Part shown: positions 16,486 through 24,302 of the stretch, one piece after another
Numbering within the stretch: position 1 is the first letter of the stretch
Layout of the letters: each line of letters begins with the position of its first letter
Assembly: GCA_964501915.1 (NCBI GenBank)
Contig: CAZCVP010000004.1
Location: 1 to 64,000 of the forward strand
DNA: 64,000 bases
DNA from: CAYFPX01 sp964501915
GTDB lineage: Bacteria > Myxococcota_A > UBA796 > CAJQPC01
Direction of reading: 5' to 3'
Made by a program: the position numbers and the translations under genes
The notes under the pieces: generated by a model
The model's database searches: none
What the model was told of the DNA's origin: nothing
Seen by the model: the letters and a program-made list of their open reading frames with translations, nothing else

Positions 16486-17394
16486 TCACCCCCCGCCCCG
16501 CGCCACCCGGAACCCCAGGGCGTAGTAGCGGAAGTAGTACCCCCGGTAGTAGCGGGACGCGATCCGGCTGATGTCGGGGGTCCCGTTCCAGGCGCCCCCA
16601 CGGTAGACGTGCACGGTGCCCGTCTCGGGCCCCGTCGGGTCCACCGACTCGCCGTCCGGGTACTCCTTGTCGTACCAGTCCCAGACCCACTCCCAGACAT
16701 TGCCCGTCATGTCGTAGAGCCCCCAGGCGTTGGGCTCGAAGCTGCCCACGGGCGCCACCTCGTCGTGGCCGTCGGAGCAGGGGAAGGGGTCGACCGTGAC
16801 CCAGGGGTAGCGAGACCGGGTCTCCGGGTCCACGACGTTGGCGAAGCGGCAGACCTCCTCGGGGTCCGAGGTGCCGGAGAAGACGTGGGCGGTGCCCGCC
16901 CGGGCCGCGTGCTCCCACTCGGCCTCCGTGGGCAGCCGGTAGCCGTCCGAGGTCCGATCCCAGGTCACGCTCCGACCCTCGATGACGTAGGCAGGCCGCA
17001 GGCCCTCGAGCTCGGAGAGCCGGTTGCAGAAGCGCGCCACGTCGAACCAGTCCACGCAGAACACCGGGTAGGTGTCCCCGCCCCCCCACTCCGAACAGGC
17101 CCCGTGCTCCCCACCCCCCCAGTAGCGGGTCTGGTCGGCCACGGGGTCGGTGCCCATCACCTCCCGCCACAGCGCCAGGTGCACCTCGGTGGCGCCGAGG
17201 AGGAAGGGCTTGGAGATCCGGACCGCGTGCCGGTTCTCGTCGTAGTCCCGACCGGCCTCGCTCGTCGGGCTCCCCATCTGGAAGGTCCCTGCCGGGACTT
17301 CGACCAGGGCGTAGCCCTGTGTCGTGAGCACCGAAGGGGAGGGCGGAGCTGCCACCACGGCGCAGCCCCCGAGCAGCAGCGCGAGGAGGATCAC
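16486..17394 (-). CDS. SUMF1-fold (FGE-like) lipoprotein, non-catalytic
   Basis: 302 residues from GTG at 17394 (GTGA overlap). The short signal VILLALLLGGC ends at Cys11. The body is a C-type-lectin-like SUMF1/FGE-sulfatase domain: VPAGTFQMGSP, RISKPFLLGATEVHLALW, RLPTEAEWEHAARAG, MTGNVWEWVWDWY, YRGGAWNG and YALGFRVARG. The two active-site cysteines of true formylglycine-generating enzyme, normally after RGGS, are replaced by NGTPDISRI. The protein is therefore probably a binding domain. It is the last of four overlapping genes from 19158. Confidence 0.85.
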   Translation of the reverse strand: MILLALLLGGCAVVAAPPSPSVLTTQGYALVEVPAGTFQMGSPTSEAGRDYDENRHAVRISKPFLLGATEVHLALWREVMGTDPVADQTRYWGGGEHGACSEWGGGDTYPVFCVDWFDVARFCNRLSELEGLRPAYVIEGRSVTWDRTSDGYRLPTEAEWEHAARAGTAHVFSGTSDPEEVCRFANVVDPETRSRYPWVTVDPFPCSDGHDEVAPVGSFEPNAWGLYDMTGNVWEWVWDWYDKEYPDGESVDPTGPETGTVHVYRGGAWNGTPDISRIASRYYRGYYFRYYALGFRVARGGG

Positions 17395-18191
17395 GGCGTG
17401 GCCTCCGCCGCCAGCCGGAAGCCCACGTTGAAGTGCTGGAAGCGGGGGGCGATCCCTCGGCGCACGAGCACGCCGCTCCCCGCGGCGTCGCTGAGCCAGC
17501 CCCCGGCCCGCAGGACGCGGGTCCCTCCGGGTCCGCTGGACCAGGCCTTGGCGCTCGCCGGAGCGCCCTCGTGGCTGGCGTGCCACTGGTCAGCCACCAG
17601 CTCCGCCACGTTGCCGACGACATCGCAGAGGCCCTGTGGCGTGGCGCCCTCCGGACGGCTGCAGACCGGCCAGGTCCGGTCCTCACCGCAGCCATCGCCC
17701 CCCTCGTCGAACACGGCGCGCTCGCAGGTGACAGGGGTCTCACCCCAGGGCCAGCTCGCCGTCGAGCCCAGGCTGCGTGCCGCGTACTCCCACTCGACCT
17801 CCGAGGGCAGCCGCGCCCCCGTCCAGCTCGCCATCTGCCTGGCCTGGAGCCAGGTCACGCAGTTGACCGGGTGGTTGTCGCGGTCCGGGCGGCCCCAGTT
17901 GCAGTAGCGACCGGTCTCCGGGGGGGTGCACGCCCCGTCCTCGACACAGGCCCCGTACTGGGCCACCGTGACCTCGGTCCTGGTAACGCGCAGAGCGCGG
18001 ATGGCCACCCTGTGTGCGGGGCTCTTGGGCTCATCTCCTTCCCAGGCTCCGGCCCGGAGCTCCCCCGCGGGCAGCTCCACCCACTCGACTCCGGGGGGAG
18101 CGAGGGGCGGGGCCTCCGTCTCCGGGGGCTCCTCCACGGGGGGACCCGCGCAGCCGGCGAGCCAGAGGGTGCCGAACAGGGCCCCGCTCAT
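17391..18191 (-). CDS. SUMF1-fold lipoprotein, second copy
   Basis: 266 residues from ATG at 18191 (ATGA overlap). The signal MSGALFGTLWLAGC ends at Cys14 and is followed by a Pro/Glu linker. The SUMF1 domain shows ELPAGELRAG, ALRVTRTEVTVAQYGACV, RLPSEVEWEYAARS, GLCDVVGNVAELVADQW and VLRAGGWLSD, ending HFNVGFRLA. It has several cysteine pairs typical of an exported, disulfide-bonded protein, but no cysteine where FGE has its catalytic pair. It is divergent from its downstream neighbour and so is an old duplicate. A surface-binding role is inferred. Confidence 0.82.
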   Translation of the reverse strand: MSGALFGTLWLAGCAGPPVEEPPETEAPPLAPPGVEWVELPAGELRAGAWEGDEPKSPAHRVAIRALRVTRTEVTVAQYGACVEDGACTPPETGRYCNWGRPDRDNHPVNCVTWLQARQMASWTGARLPSEVEWEYAARSLGSTASWPWGETPVTCERAVFDEGGDGCGEDRTWPVCSRPEGATPQGLCDVVGNVAELVADQWHASHEGAPASAKAWSSGPGGTRVLRAGGWLSDAAGSGVLVRRGIAPRFQHFNVGFRLAAEATP

Positions 18192-18778
18192 GGACCCCGC
18201 TCGTCGCTGTGGAACTGGTGGAGGTCCCCGGACTCCTCTGCGCCCGCCGACGGGCTCTGCCCGACCTCCCCGGCGTCGATGACCCCGTCGCCATCGACGT
18301 CCATGCGGACGAAGCGGGTCTCCGGTCCCGTGAATTCCTGCCGCGAGACCACGCCGTCCCCGTCGAGGTCGAAGTAGGGGATGAAGCCGGTCCTGCCTCG
18401 GGGGGCCTCGTCCAGGTCCAGGTAGCCGTCGTGGTTCTCGTCCATGAGGTCGAAGCGGCCCGCATCCCCCGCCCACTCGATCTTCGTCACCCGGCCGTCC
18501 CCGTCCTTGTCCGCGAGCGCGATGAAGCGGTGGGCCCGCTCCCGGATGGCGGCCAGCGCTGCGCCGGGGCCCTCCGAGTCCCCACCCGAGAAGAGCGCGA
18601 TGCCGAAGCGCTGCCCGCAGTGGGGGCAGGTGACCTCCGGGGAGACGTCCAGCTCGACCTGCTGGGTGATGTCCGGGCTCTCCGGGCTCGGAGTGTCCAG
18701 GGCGCGGGCCGAGACGAATCCCAGCACCGCGCCGACCAGCAGCAGCAGCAGTCCGACCGCGAAGACCCGGAGGGTCAT
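18188..18778 (-). CDS. Membrane-anchored EF-hand protein
   Basis: 196 residues from ATG at 18778. An N-terminal anchor (RVFAVGLLLLLVGAVLGFV) is followed by a CPHCG zinc-knuckle half (one CxxC only). Four canonical calcium loops come next: DKDGDGRVTKIE, DENHDGYLDLDE, DLDGDGVVSRQE and DVDGDGVIDAGE. The C-terminus is acidic. It likely binds calcium on the outer side of the cytoplasmic membrane or in the periplasm. It is coupled by 4-nt overlaps to the cysteine-rich lipoprotein upstream and the SUMF1-fold genes downstream. Confidence 0.8.
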   Translation of the reverse strand: MTLRVFAVGLLLLLVGAVLGFVSARALDTPSPESPDITQQVELDVSPEVTCPHCGQRFGIALFSGGDSEGPGAALAAIRERAHRFIALADKDGDGRVTKIEWAGDAGRFDLMDENHDGYLDLDEAPRGRTGFIPYFDLDGDGVVSRQEFTGPETRFVRMDVDGDGVIDAGEVGQSPSAGAEESGDLHQFHSDERGP

Positions 18779-19158
18779 GGTTCACCTCGGTGGTTCCGGG
18801 GCGCGGGTGCGGCGCGCACGCCGGCGTCGCGCTTGGGACCGACGAAGGTGTCGGGAAAGCGGCCACACCGCGCCTTGTAGAGGTGGGGGCGGGCGTGGAG
18901 CTCCGAGCACCGCTCCGGGTCCGGGGTCACCGCGCAGAGGCGGTCGGCCTGGTGCCGATCGAGGCGACACCCCTGCTCCTCGATCACCCGCCGGGCCACC
19001 ACGGCCGCCACCAGCTCGTCTTCGATGCGGCGTACTGCACCGATCCCCTCCTCGACCTGCCCGACCGCGAAGAGCGCCGGGATCTCCGAGACCTCGTTCG
19101 ACCCGGTCGTGGACGCCGGGCACGCAGTGAGGACCATCGCGAGGACCAGGGGTAGCAC
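18775..19158 (-). CDS. Hypothetical cysteine-rich lipoprotein
   Basis: 127 residues from GTG at 19158: VLPLVLAMVLTAC with the acylated Cys at 13. The mature part is helical and acidic (FAVGQVEEGIGAVRRIEDEL), then basic with cysteines in EEQGCRL, RLCAV, ERCSEL and ARCGRF. No family was recognised. It is the first gene of the SUMF1/EF-hand operon. No strong Shine-Dalgarno precedes the start, which was picked for the lipobox. Confidence 0.6.
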   Translation of the reverse strand: MLPLVLAMVLTACPASTTGSNEVSEIPALFAVGQVEEGIGAVRRIEDELVAAVVARRVIEEQGCRLDRHQADRLCAVTPDPERCSELHARPHLYKARCGRFPDTFVGPKRDAGVRAAPAPRNHRGEP

Positions 19159-19252
19159 GGGGTCCGATGCTAACCCAGCGGGTGGAGCGATAGAGTAGTG
19201 GGGTCCCCGGTAGGCCAGGAGGGCCTCCGACAGCCGAAGGAGAAGCTCCAGC

Positions 19253-19672
19253 TTGGCCTCACACTGGGTCCATGTCCAGGTCCGGGCACACACCGAGCTG
19301 CACGTGGGGCACCTCTACGCACACGTCCAGGCCCTCGATCTGGACCTGGGGGTCATGCTGGAGGAACAGCGCAGCGAGACCGAGTGGGCCTGGGTGGGCG
19401 ACGTTCAGATCCCGGAGGCGGTCCGCTTCTATCGGATCCAGCTCCGCTGCGAGGACGTGAGCACCTCGAGGATCTGCTTCGAAGCCGTGCGCTTCCCCGA
19501 CGACCTCCAGAGCTCGACCGTGGCCGTGCGGCTCGTGGGCCGACCCAACGGGGTCTGGGGTCAGCTCGACTCCCCCTCGGGGGAGCCCCCCCTGAGCCTC
19601 CAATTCGGGTGGGGCCTGGCGGTCCTGGGCCTGGCGGGGGTGCTGTTGCTGAGGAGGCTCCGTCTTGGATGA
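19253..19672 (+). CDS. Hypothetical protein with C-terminal membrane anchor
   Basis: 139 residues from TTG at 19253, with AAGGAG about 9 nt upstream. The protein is beta-rich, with three cysteines (RCEDV, RICFEA), and ends in one membrane helix followed by Arg residues (LAVLGLAGVLLLRRLRLG). That layout suits a tail-anchored or sorting-type protein. No family was recognised. It is the first of three overlapping genes leading to the large membrane protein 20057-21868. The start is uncertain. Confidence 0.55.
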   Translation: MASHWVHVQVRAHTELHVGHLYAHVQALDLDLGVMLEEQRSETEWAWVGDVQIPEAVRFYRIQLRCEDVSTSRICFEAVRFPDDLQSSTVAVRLVGRPNGVWGQLDSPSGEPPLSLQFGWGLAVLGLAGVLLLRRLRLG

Positions 19673-20060
19673 GGCCGCCCCCAGGGAGATCCTCCTGGTG
19701 CTGGAGACGGCCGGGACGCCAGAGGTCCAGCTCCACGCGGGCGGCGGCAGCATCGAGGTGGAGCTCAACCCGGTCCAGAGCTTCCGTCACCACCGGGCCG
19801 CGGCGGTCGTGGTGGGGGACATCCCGGCTGTGTCGGACGGGTGGCTGGTGGTCGGGGGACGGAGGATCCCCCTGGAACCCGAGGCGGGCGTCGTCGAGAT
19901 CACCTTCACCGAGCAGGGCTGGGAGGAGGGCCTGGTGGCCATGGATCCGATGCCCGTCCTGCCCTTCGAGGACACCGTCTGGCAGGTCCCGGCCCTCGGC
20001 TGGGGGAGCTGGCTCGGGCTCGTCCTCCTGCTCGCCGTGGCGGTCTGGAGGGCTCGGTGA
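19665..20060 (+). CDS. Hypothetical small membrane protein
   Basis: 131 residues from TTG at 19665, with GAGGAGG 7 nt upstream and an 8-nt overlap with the previous gene. A beta-rich N-terminal domain (EILLVLETAGTPEVQLHAG) ends in a single membrane segment (GWGSWLGLVLLLAVAVWRAR). It resembles its upstream neighbour in layout, a soluble domain plus C-terminal helix, so the two may pair. No family was recognised. Confidence 0.55.
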   Translation: MDEAAPREILLVLETAGTPEVQLHAGGGSIEVELNPVQSFRHHRAAAVVVGDIPAVSDGWLVVGGRRIPLEPEAGVVEITFTEQGWEEGLVAMDPMPVLPFEDTVWQVPALGWGSWLGLVLLLAVAVWRAR

Positions 20061-21868
20061 AGCCCGGCCTGCGCATGGCGCTCTGGGGGTTGGTGGCCAC
20101 CGTCATCGGGACCTGGCCCCTGGCCTCTCCCGGGGAGGCCCTCGTCCAGCGCAACGTCGACGGCTACGGCAGCGCGTGGCTGGTCTGGAGGTCCGCCGCG
20201 GAAGGTCTCGGGCTCGGCCACCTGGAGTGGATCGACACCCTGCTCTTCGGCCTGGTCGCGCCCCTGCTCGCCCCCCTGGGCATCGTGACCGCCTACCACC
20301 TCGTGACCTTCTTCGGGGTGTTGCTCGCCGTCCTGGTGACGGAGCAGGTGGCCCACCACCTGTTCACGGTCCCCAGGCCAGCCTCCCTGGCGGCGGGGGT
20401 GGCCTTCGGCCTCAGCCCCCTGGCGGGCACCGCCATCGCCGAGGGCCACGGAGGCATGTTGCTGGGCGCGGGCCTGCCGCTGCTGCTGGGGGCGCTGGAG
20501 TGGGACCCGGCGGGCCGCAGGCTGAGGTGGGCACTGGCGGTCACGGCGGCGGGAACGATCTGCGCCCTCCAGAGCGGCTACTTCGCCGTGCTGGCGGCCC
20601 TGGTGGTGCTGGTCTACGGCGGCCTGCGCCGCCGGCCCCTGTGGCTGCTGGCGCTGGTGGCCGCGGCCCCGGCCTACTACTACGTGGCCTTTGCCCTCGG
20701 AGGTCTGGGGCTCGCGGAGGTGACCGAGGCCACCGGGCGGGTGTCGGGCCTGGTCGCGACCGTGGCGACGGCGGACAACCTCGCGGGCATCCCTCCGGGC
20801 TTCGACCAGGGCTTCTACCACGTCCGCTATCCCCTGCTCTGGACCCTGCTGGCCTTCGGCCTGGTGGTGCCGCTCCTGCGGCGAGAGCGCAGCGATCTGC
20901 CGCTGCTGGTCTGCGGGGTGGTGGCGGCCCTGCTGGCCCTGGGTACCCGGGCTCAGGTCACCGCCTTCCACGGGGACTTCGAGTCCATGCGGACCGGGGC
21001 TCCCTGGGGCTGGATCCGGCACTGGATCCCTCCGCTGTCGCTCTTCCGCTTCCCCAGCCGCTTCCTGTGGATCTGGTATCTCTGCGTCGGCGTGGCGGCT
21101 GCCCGGTCCCTGGCCTGGCTCCTTCCTCGCCGCACGATGACCCTGGTGGCCCTGGTGTTCGTGGAGGCCATGGTCCTGGGCATGCGACCCCTGGAGCCTC
21201 GCCAGACCCTGGCGGCCGTGCCCTCCGCCTATGAGGTCCTCCAGCCCGAAGACGTGGTGCTGGACCTCTGGCCCTGGTTCCCCGACTCCCTGGCTCTCCA
21301 GCTCCTGAACATCTCCTGCTACTACCAGACGGGGCACGCGGCGCAGCTCCCCTACGAGTGCCTCACCATCAAGACGAGCGACAGCCCCTTCCGGGGTCAG
21401 ATCGACGGGCTCCTGCCCGCCATCCTGGAGGACACCCCCCCGCGGGCCAACGCGATCCTCGCGGGGGGGAAGGTCACCCACGTGGCGGTCCACGTGGACG
21501 CCTTCTCTCCGTCCGGCCGGGCCAGGCTCCGAGAACGCCTGGGGACCTGGTGGGGGCGGCCGATCGCCAGCAGCAGGGACGGAGGTGAGACCGTCGAGAT
21601 CTACCGTGTCCGCAAGGGAAGGCGCTCACCGGTCACACCCCTCCAGCCGACCGCTGGGAGCGAGCCCCTGGAACGGGGATGCCCGGCCCACGCGATGTGC
21701 CGCAACGGGGCGAGCATGGTCCTGCCCTCGCCGGATCCCGTCCCCCTCTGGGTCCTGCCGAGCCTCGCGGGCGTCCTGGGTCTCGGCTTCCTGCTGCTCG
21801 GAGGATGGCGCCGCCCGGAGCGCGAGGGCGCGGAGGAGCTAGTCGATAGAGGCCTCCCAGCGGAGTAG
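20057..21868 (+). CDS. Large multipass membrane protein, GT-C-like
   Basis: 603 residues from GTG at 20057 (GTGA overlap). About twelve membrane segments are followed by an extracellular domain near 400-530 and a last helix with PVPLWVLPSLAGVLGLGFLLL. The first loop carries RNVDGYGSAWLVW, reminiscent of the acidic first-loop motif of GT-C glycosyltransferases that use polyprenyl-phosphate sugars. YfhO-like proteins share the layout. A role in glycosylating exported material is inferred only. Its 3' end overlaps the convergent gene 21839-23431 by 30 bp. Confidence 0.6.
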   Translation: MKPGLRMALWGLVATVIGTWPLASPGEALVQRNVDGYGSAWLVWRSAAEGLGLGHLEWIDTLLFGLVAPLLAPLGIVTAYHLVTFFGVLLAVLVTEQVAHHLFTVPRPASLAAGVAFGLSPLAGTAIAEGHGGMLLGAGLPLLLGALEWDPAGRRLRWALAVTAAGTICALQSGYFAVLAALVVLVYGGLRRRPLWLLALVAAAPAYYYVAFALGGLGLAEVTEATGRVSGLVATVATADNLAGIPPGFDQGFYHVRYPLLWTLLAFGLVVPLLRRERSDLPLLVCGVVAALLALGTRAQVTAFHGDFESMRTGAPWGWIRHWIPPLSLFRFPSRFLWIWYLCVGVAAARSLAWLLPRRTMTLVALVFVEAMVLGMRPLEPRQTLAAVPSAYEVLQPEDVVLDLWPWFPDSLALQLLNISCYYQTGHAAQLPYECLTIKTSDSPFRGQIDGLLPAILEDTPPRANAILAGGKVTHVAVHVDAFSPSGRARLRERLGTWWGRPIASSRDGGETVEIYRVRKGRRSPVTPLQPTAGSEPLERGCPAHAMCRNGASMVLPSPDPVPLWVLPSLAGVLGLGFLLLGGWRRPEREGAEELVDRGLPAE

Positions 21869-23431
21869 CTTCGCCTGGAGCCCGGCCGCGACCTCGGGGT
21901 GCAGGTCGACCAGGTTCGCCTGCTCGTCCGGGTCGGCCTCCAGGTCGTAGAGTTCCCACTCCGCCCGCTCCACCGGGGTCCCCGAGAGCCACCCATACCA
22001 GCTCACCTGGGCCTCGATGTCGCGCGCCTTGCGGTGGATGAGCTTCCAGCGGGTCGTCCTCAGGCCGGTGTCGCCGTAGATGTCCCGATCCAGGAGATCT
22101 CCGACCCGGTCCACGAAGGAGCGAGGCATCTTGGTGCGGTGGCGGAAGATCTCCTCCCAGAGGGGAATGCGCTCGAAGTAGGCCACCTTGTCCGGATCGC
22201 CACGGCCCGTGGCGAGGGCCTCCACCGCGCTCTCCCCGTCCGCACCCTCCAGGGGGGGCAGCCCGAGCAGCTCCAGCAGGGTCGGCGCCAGGTCCACGCC
22301 CTCCACTTGCTCCACCACCCGCCGCCCCTCCACCCGGTGGCGGGGGTCGAGCACCACGAGCACGCTGCGGACCTCGGTGTCGTAGATGTCGTAGTGGCCG
22401 AAGTAGCCGTGCTCTCCCAGGTCTTCCCCGTGCACGCCGTGCAGCACGATCAGGGTGTCCTGGAGGACCTCCGGGTCCAGCGCGTCGAGCAGCTCCCCGA
22501 TGAACTGGTCGACGGTCCACAGGCCGAAGTCGTAGCGGCTGTTGATGAACTCGGTGTCCTCCGGACCCAGCTCGATCACCTCGTCCGTGCGGCGGGGGTA
22601 GTAGCGGTCCTGGTAGATCCGCGACACGACCGGGAAGTTGAGTCGCTTCACCCGGGACAAGGGGCCGTCGTAGCCCTCGGGGTCGAACATCGTGCGCAGC
22701 GCCGGGTCGCCCTGGTGGCCATAGGGCCAGTGCAGGGACCCGAGGATCAGCCAGAGGAAGAAGCGCTCCTCTCCGTGCTGCTCCAGCCAGGGGATGGCGT
22801 CCGTGGGCACGTTTCGATTGCCGGTGAAGACGAAGCGGTCGAACCCACGGCCGAAGCTCAGGCCAGGCTTGAGATCGTCCCGGTGGAAGCGCGCCGGCTT
22901 GTCGCCCATCGGCAGGGACATGTCGCTCATCACCTCGAAGGAGGAGCCCATGGCGACGGTGTGGTAGCCGGCGCCGGCCAGGGCCTCCGGGAAGGTGGGA
23001 ATGTCGTCCGGCAGGCGCGAGGTGAAGGAGACGAAGCCGCTGCTGGAGGGGTAGCGCCCGGTGAAGAGGGCCATCTGGCTCACCGGGGTCTGGTAGGCGT
23101 GCACGATGAAGTTCTCGAACAACGTGCCGTGCTCGATCAGCTCGCACATGCGCGGGGAGGTCTCGTGGTCGCCACCGAGGCACTGGAGGTGGTCGGGACG
23201 GAAGATGTCCAGCGAGATGAGCAGGAGGTTGCAGCCCTCGCAGAGGGGGTCCTCCCCCGCCCCGTCGGCGAAGCGGTCCGCCCAGTCGATTCCCGCGGGC
23301 TCGGGTGGTGGGGCTGGGGGAGGGGCCTCCGGTGGCTGTCCCACCAGCAGCCAGGCGATGCCACCGACCACCAGGAGGTTGGCGAGGCCCAGCAGAGCCA
23401 CCAGGACGGGCCGCCGGCCGATCCCCCTCAT
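21839..23431 (-). CDS. Membrane-anchored sulfatase-fold protein, altered metal site
   Basis: 530 residues from ATG at 23431 (ATGA overlap). One N-terminal helix (VLVALLGLANLLVVGGIAWL) and a Pro-rich linker lead to a sulfatase-superfamily domain: LLISLDIFRPDH near 70-81 and nucleophile loop TPVSQMALFTGR with Thr115 in the catalytic position. The second metal motif, normally SDHGED, reads HGVHGEDLGEHG, so the Asp is replaced by Val. LWELYDLEADPDEQANL-like C-terminal features (WELYDLEADPDEQ) are kept. Activity is uncertain: either a Thr-type transferase with one metal or a non-catalytic relative. It is coupled to 23428-24027. Confidence 0.8.
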   Translation of the reverse strand: MRGIGRRPVLVALLGLANLLVVGGIAWLLVGQPPEAPPPAPPPEPAGIDWADRFADGAGEDPLCEGCNLLLISLDIFRPDHLQCLGGDHETSPRMCELIEHGTLFENFIVHAYQTPVSQMALFTGRYPSSSGFVSFTSRLPDDIPTFPEALAGAGYHTVAMGSSFEVMSDMSLPMGDKPARFHRDDLKPGLSFGRGFDRFVFTGNRNVPTDAIPWLEQHGEERFFLWLILGSLHWPYGHQGDPALRTMFDPEGYDGPLSRVKRLNFPVVSRIYQDRYYPRRTDEVIELGPEDTEFINSRYDFGLWTVDQFIGELLDALDPEVLQDTLIVLHGVHGEDLGEHGYFGHYDIYDTEVRSVLVVLDPRHRVEGRRVVEQVEGVDLAPTLLELLGLPPLEGADGESAVEALATGRGDPDKVAYFERIPLWEEIFRHRTKMPRSFVDRVGDLLDRDIYGDTGLRTTRWKLIHRKARDIEAQVSWYGWLSGTPVERAEWELYDLEADPDEQANLVDLHPEVAAGLQAKLLRWEASID

Positions 23432-24027
23432 CGGACCCGCACCTGGCCGAGCAGGTCCAGCCCGGCATCGTGGGGGTCCTCGAGATCCGAGAAGTACTCG
23501 ATCCGGTAGAGGCGGCCGCTCGACTCCCCGTAGAAGAAGCCCATCGAGGCGTGGTAGCGCAGCAGGTCCAGGCTGCACCCTCCGTAGCCCAGCCGATCGT
23601 TGGCGAAGAGCGTCACCAGGTCCAGGGCCTGCTCGGGAGGGTCCAGGGCCTTGGGGCGAAACCGGGCCGGGCAGCGCAGGGTGTTCGTGAGCTGACCCGG
23701 GTAGGGTGCCTGGCGATCTTCGAAGAGGTCGTCCAGGAGGTAGCGCTCCTCTTCCACCAGCTCCCGGGCGCCACCGGGCTCCAGGTCGGGGGTGATGCGC
23801 ACCCGCAGCCGGTCGGCGCCGAGGGTGAAGACGGCCTCCGACAGGTCGCCTTGGGCCTCCACTCTCCGGAGCAACACCGCCTCGGGCGGGAGCGCGAGGT
23901 GGAGGCCCGCCTGCTCCAGCAGCCCGGCGGGGCCTTCGGGGACCGCGGCACGGCGGCTCCAGAGGGCGCTCAGCACGAGCAGGCCCAGGACCAGGGTGAC
24001 GCTCAGCGTCGGGACGAGGCGGCTCAA
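23428..24027 (-). CDS. Hypothetical membrane-anchored protein
   Basis: About 199 residues. The only plausible start is TTG at 24027, which places a signal anchor (LVPTLSVTLVLGLLVLSALW) at the N-terminus; no good Shine-Dalgarno was found. The rest is a soluble alpha/beta domain with two cysteines (TLRCPARF, YGGCSLDL). No family was recognised. The stop overlaps the sulfatase-fold gene as ATGA, so the two are co-expressed and probably act together at the membrane. Confidence 0.6.
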   Translation of the reverse strand: MSRLVPTLSVTLVLGLLVLSALWSRRAAVPEGPAGLLEQAGLHLALPPEAVLLRRVEAQGDLSEAVFTLGADRLRVRITPDLEPGGARELVEEERYLLDDLFEDRQAPYPGQLTNTLRCPARFRPKALDPPEQALDLVTLFANDRLGYGGCSLDLLRYHASMGFFYGESSGRLYRIEYFSDLEDPHDAGLDLLGQVRVR

Positions 24028-24115
24028 CGGAGTCTTCGGGTGACCGGCAGGAGGTCGCGCTCGGAGGCCAGGAGGTTCGATCTCACGCCCCGAGCCTACA
24101 CCTCCCCGCGAGCCT

Positions 24116-24148
24116 CTCCCCACAGGTCCTCTGGGTCGCCGTGGGGAG
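24116..24148 (-). terminator. Possible hairpin after the sulfur operon
   Basis: CTCCCCAC (24116-24123) pairs perfectly with GTGGGGAG (24141-24148) across a 17-nt loop, 155 nt beyond the stop of the rhodanese-fused transporter gene. There is no U-tract. It is a weak terminator candidate in a 275-nt intergenic stretch that otherwise shows nothing clear. Confidence 0.25.
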
Positions 24149-24302
24149 CAGACCGGCAGGTTCCCGTCGACCTCGCCTCGCCGCGTCCCGCGCCGCGGGG
24201 CCAGGGCCGGCGAGGTCGGCCTGGCGGGTCGACCCCTGGTGGCCCATCGGTCTCCGGTCGCGGGGCCGGTCGGCCTTGGGGGATCGCGCCCGTCAGCCCC
24301 TC

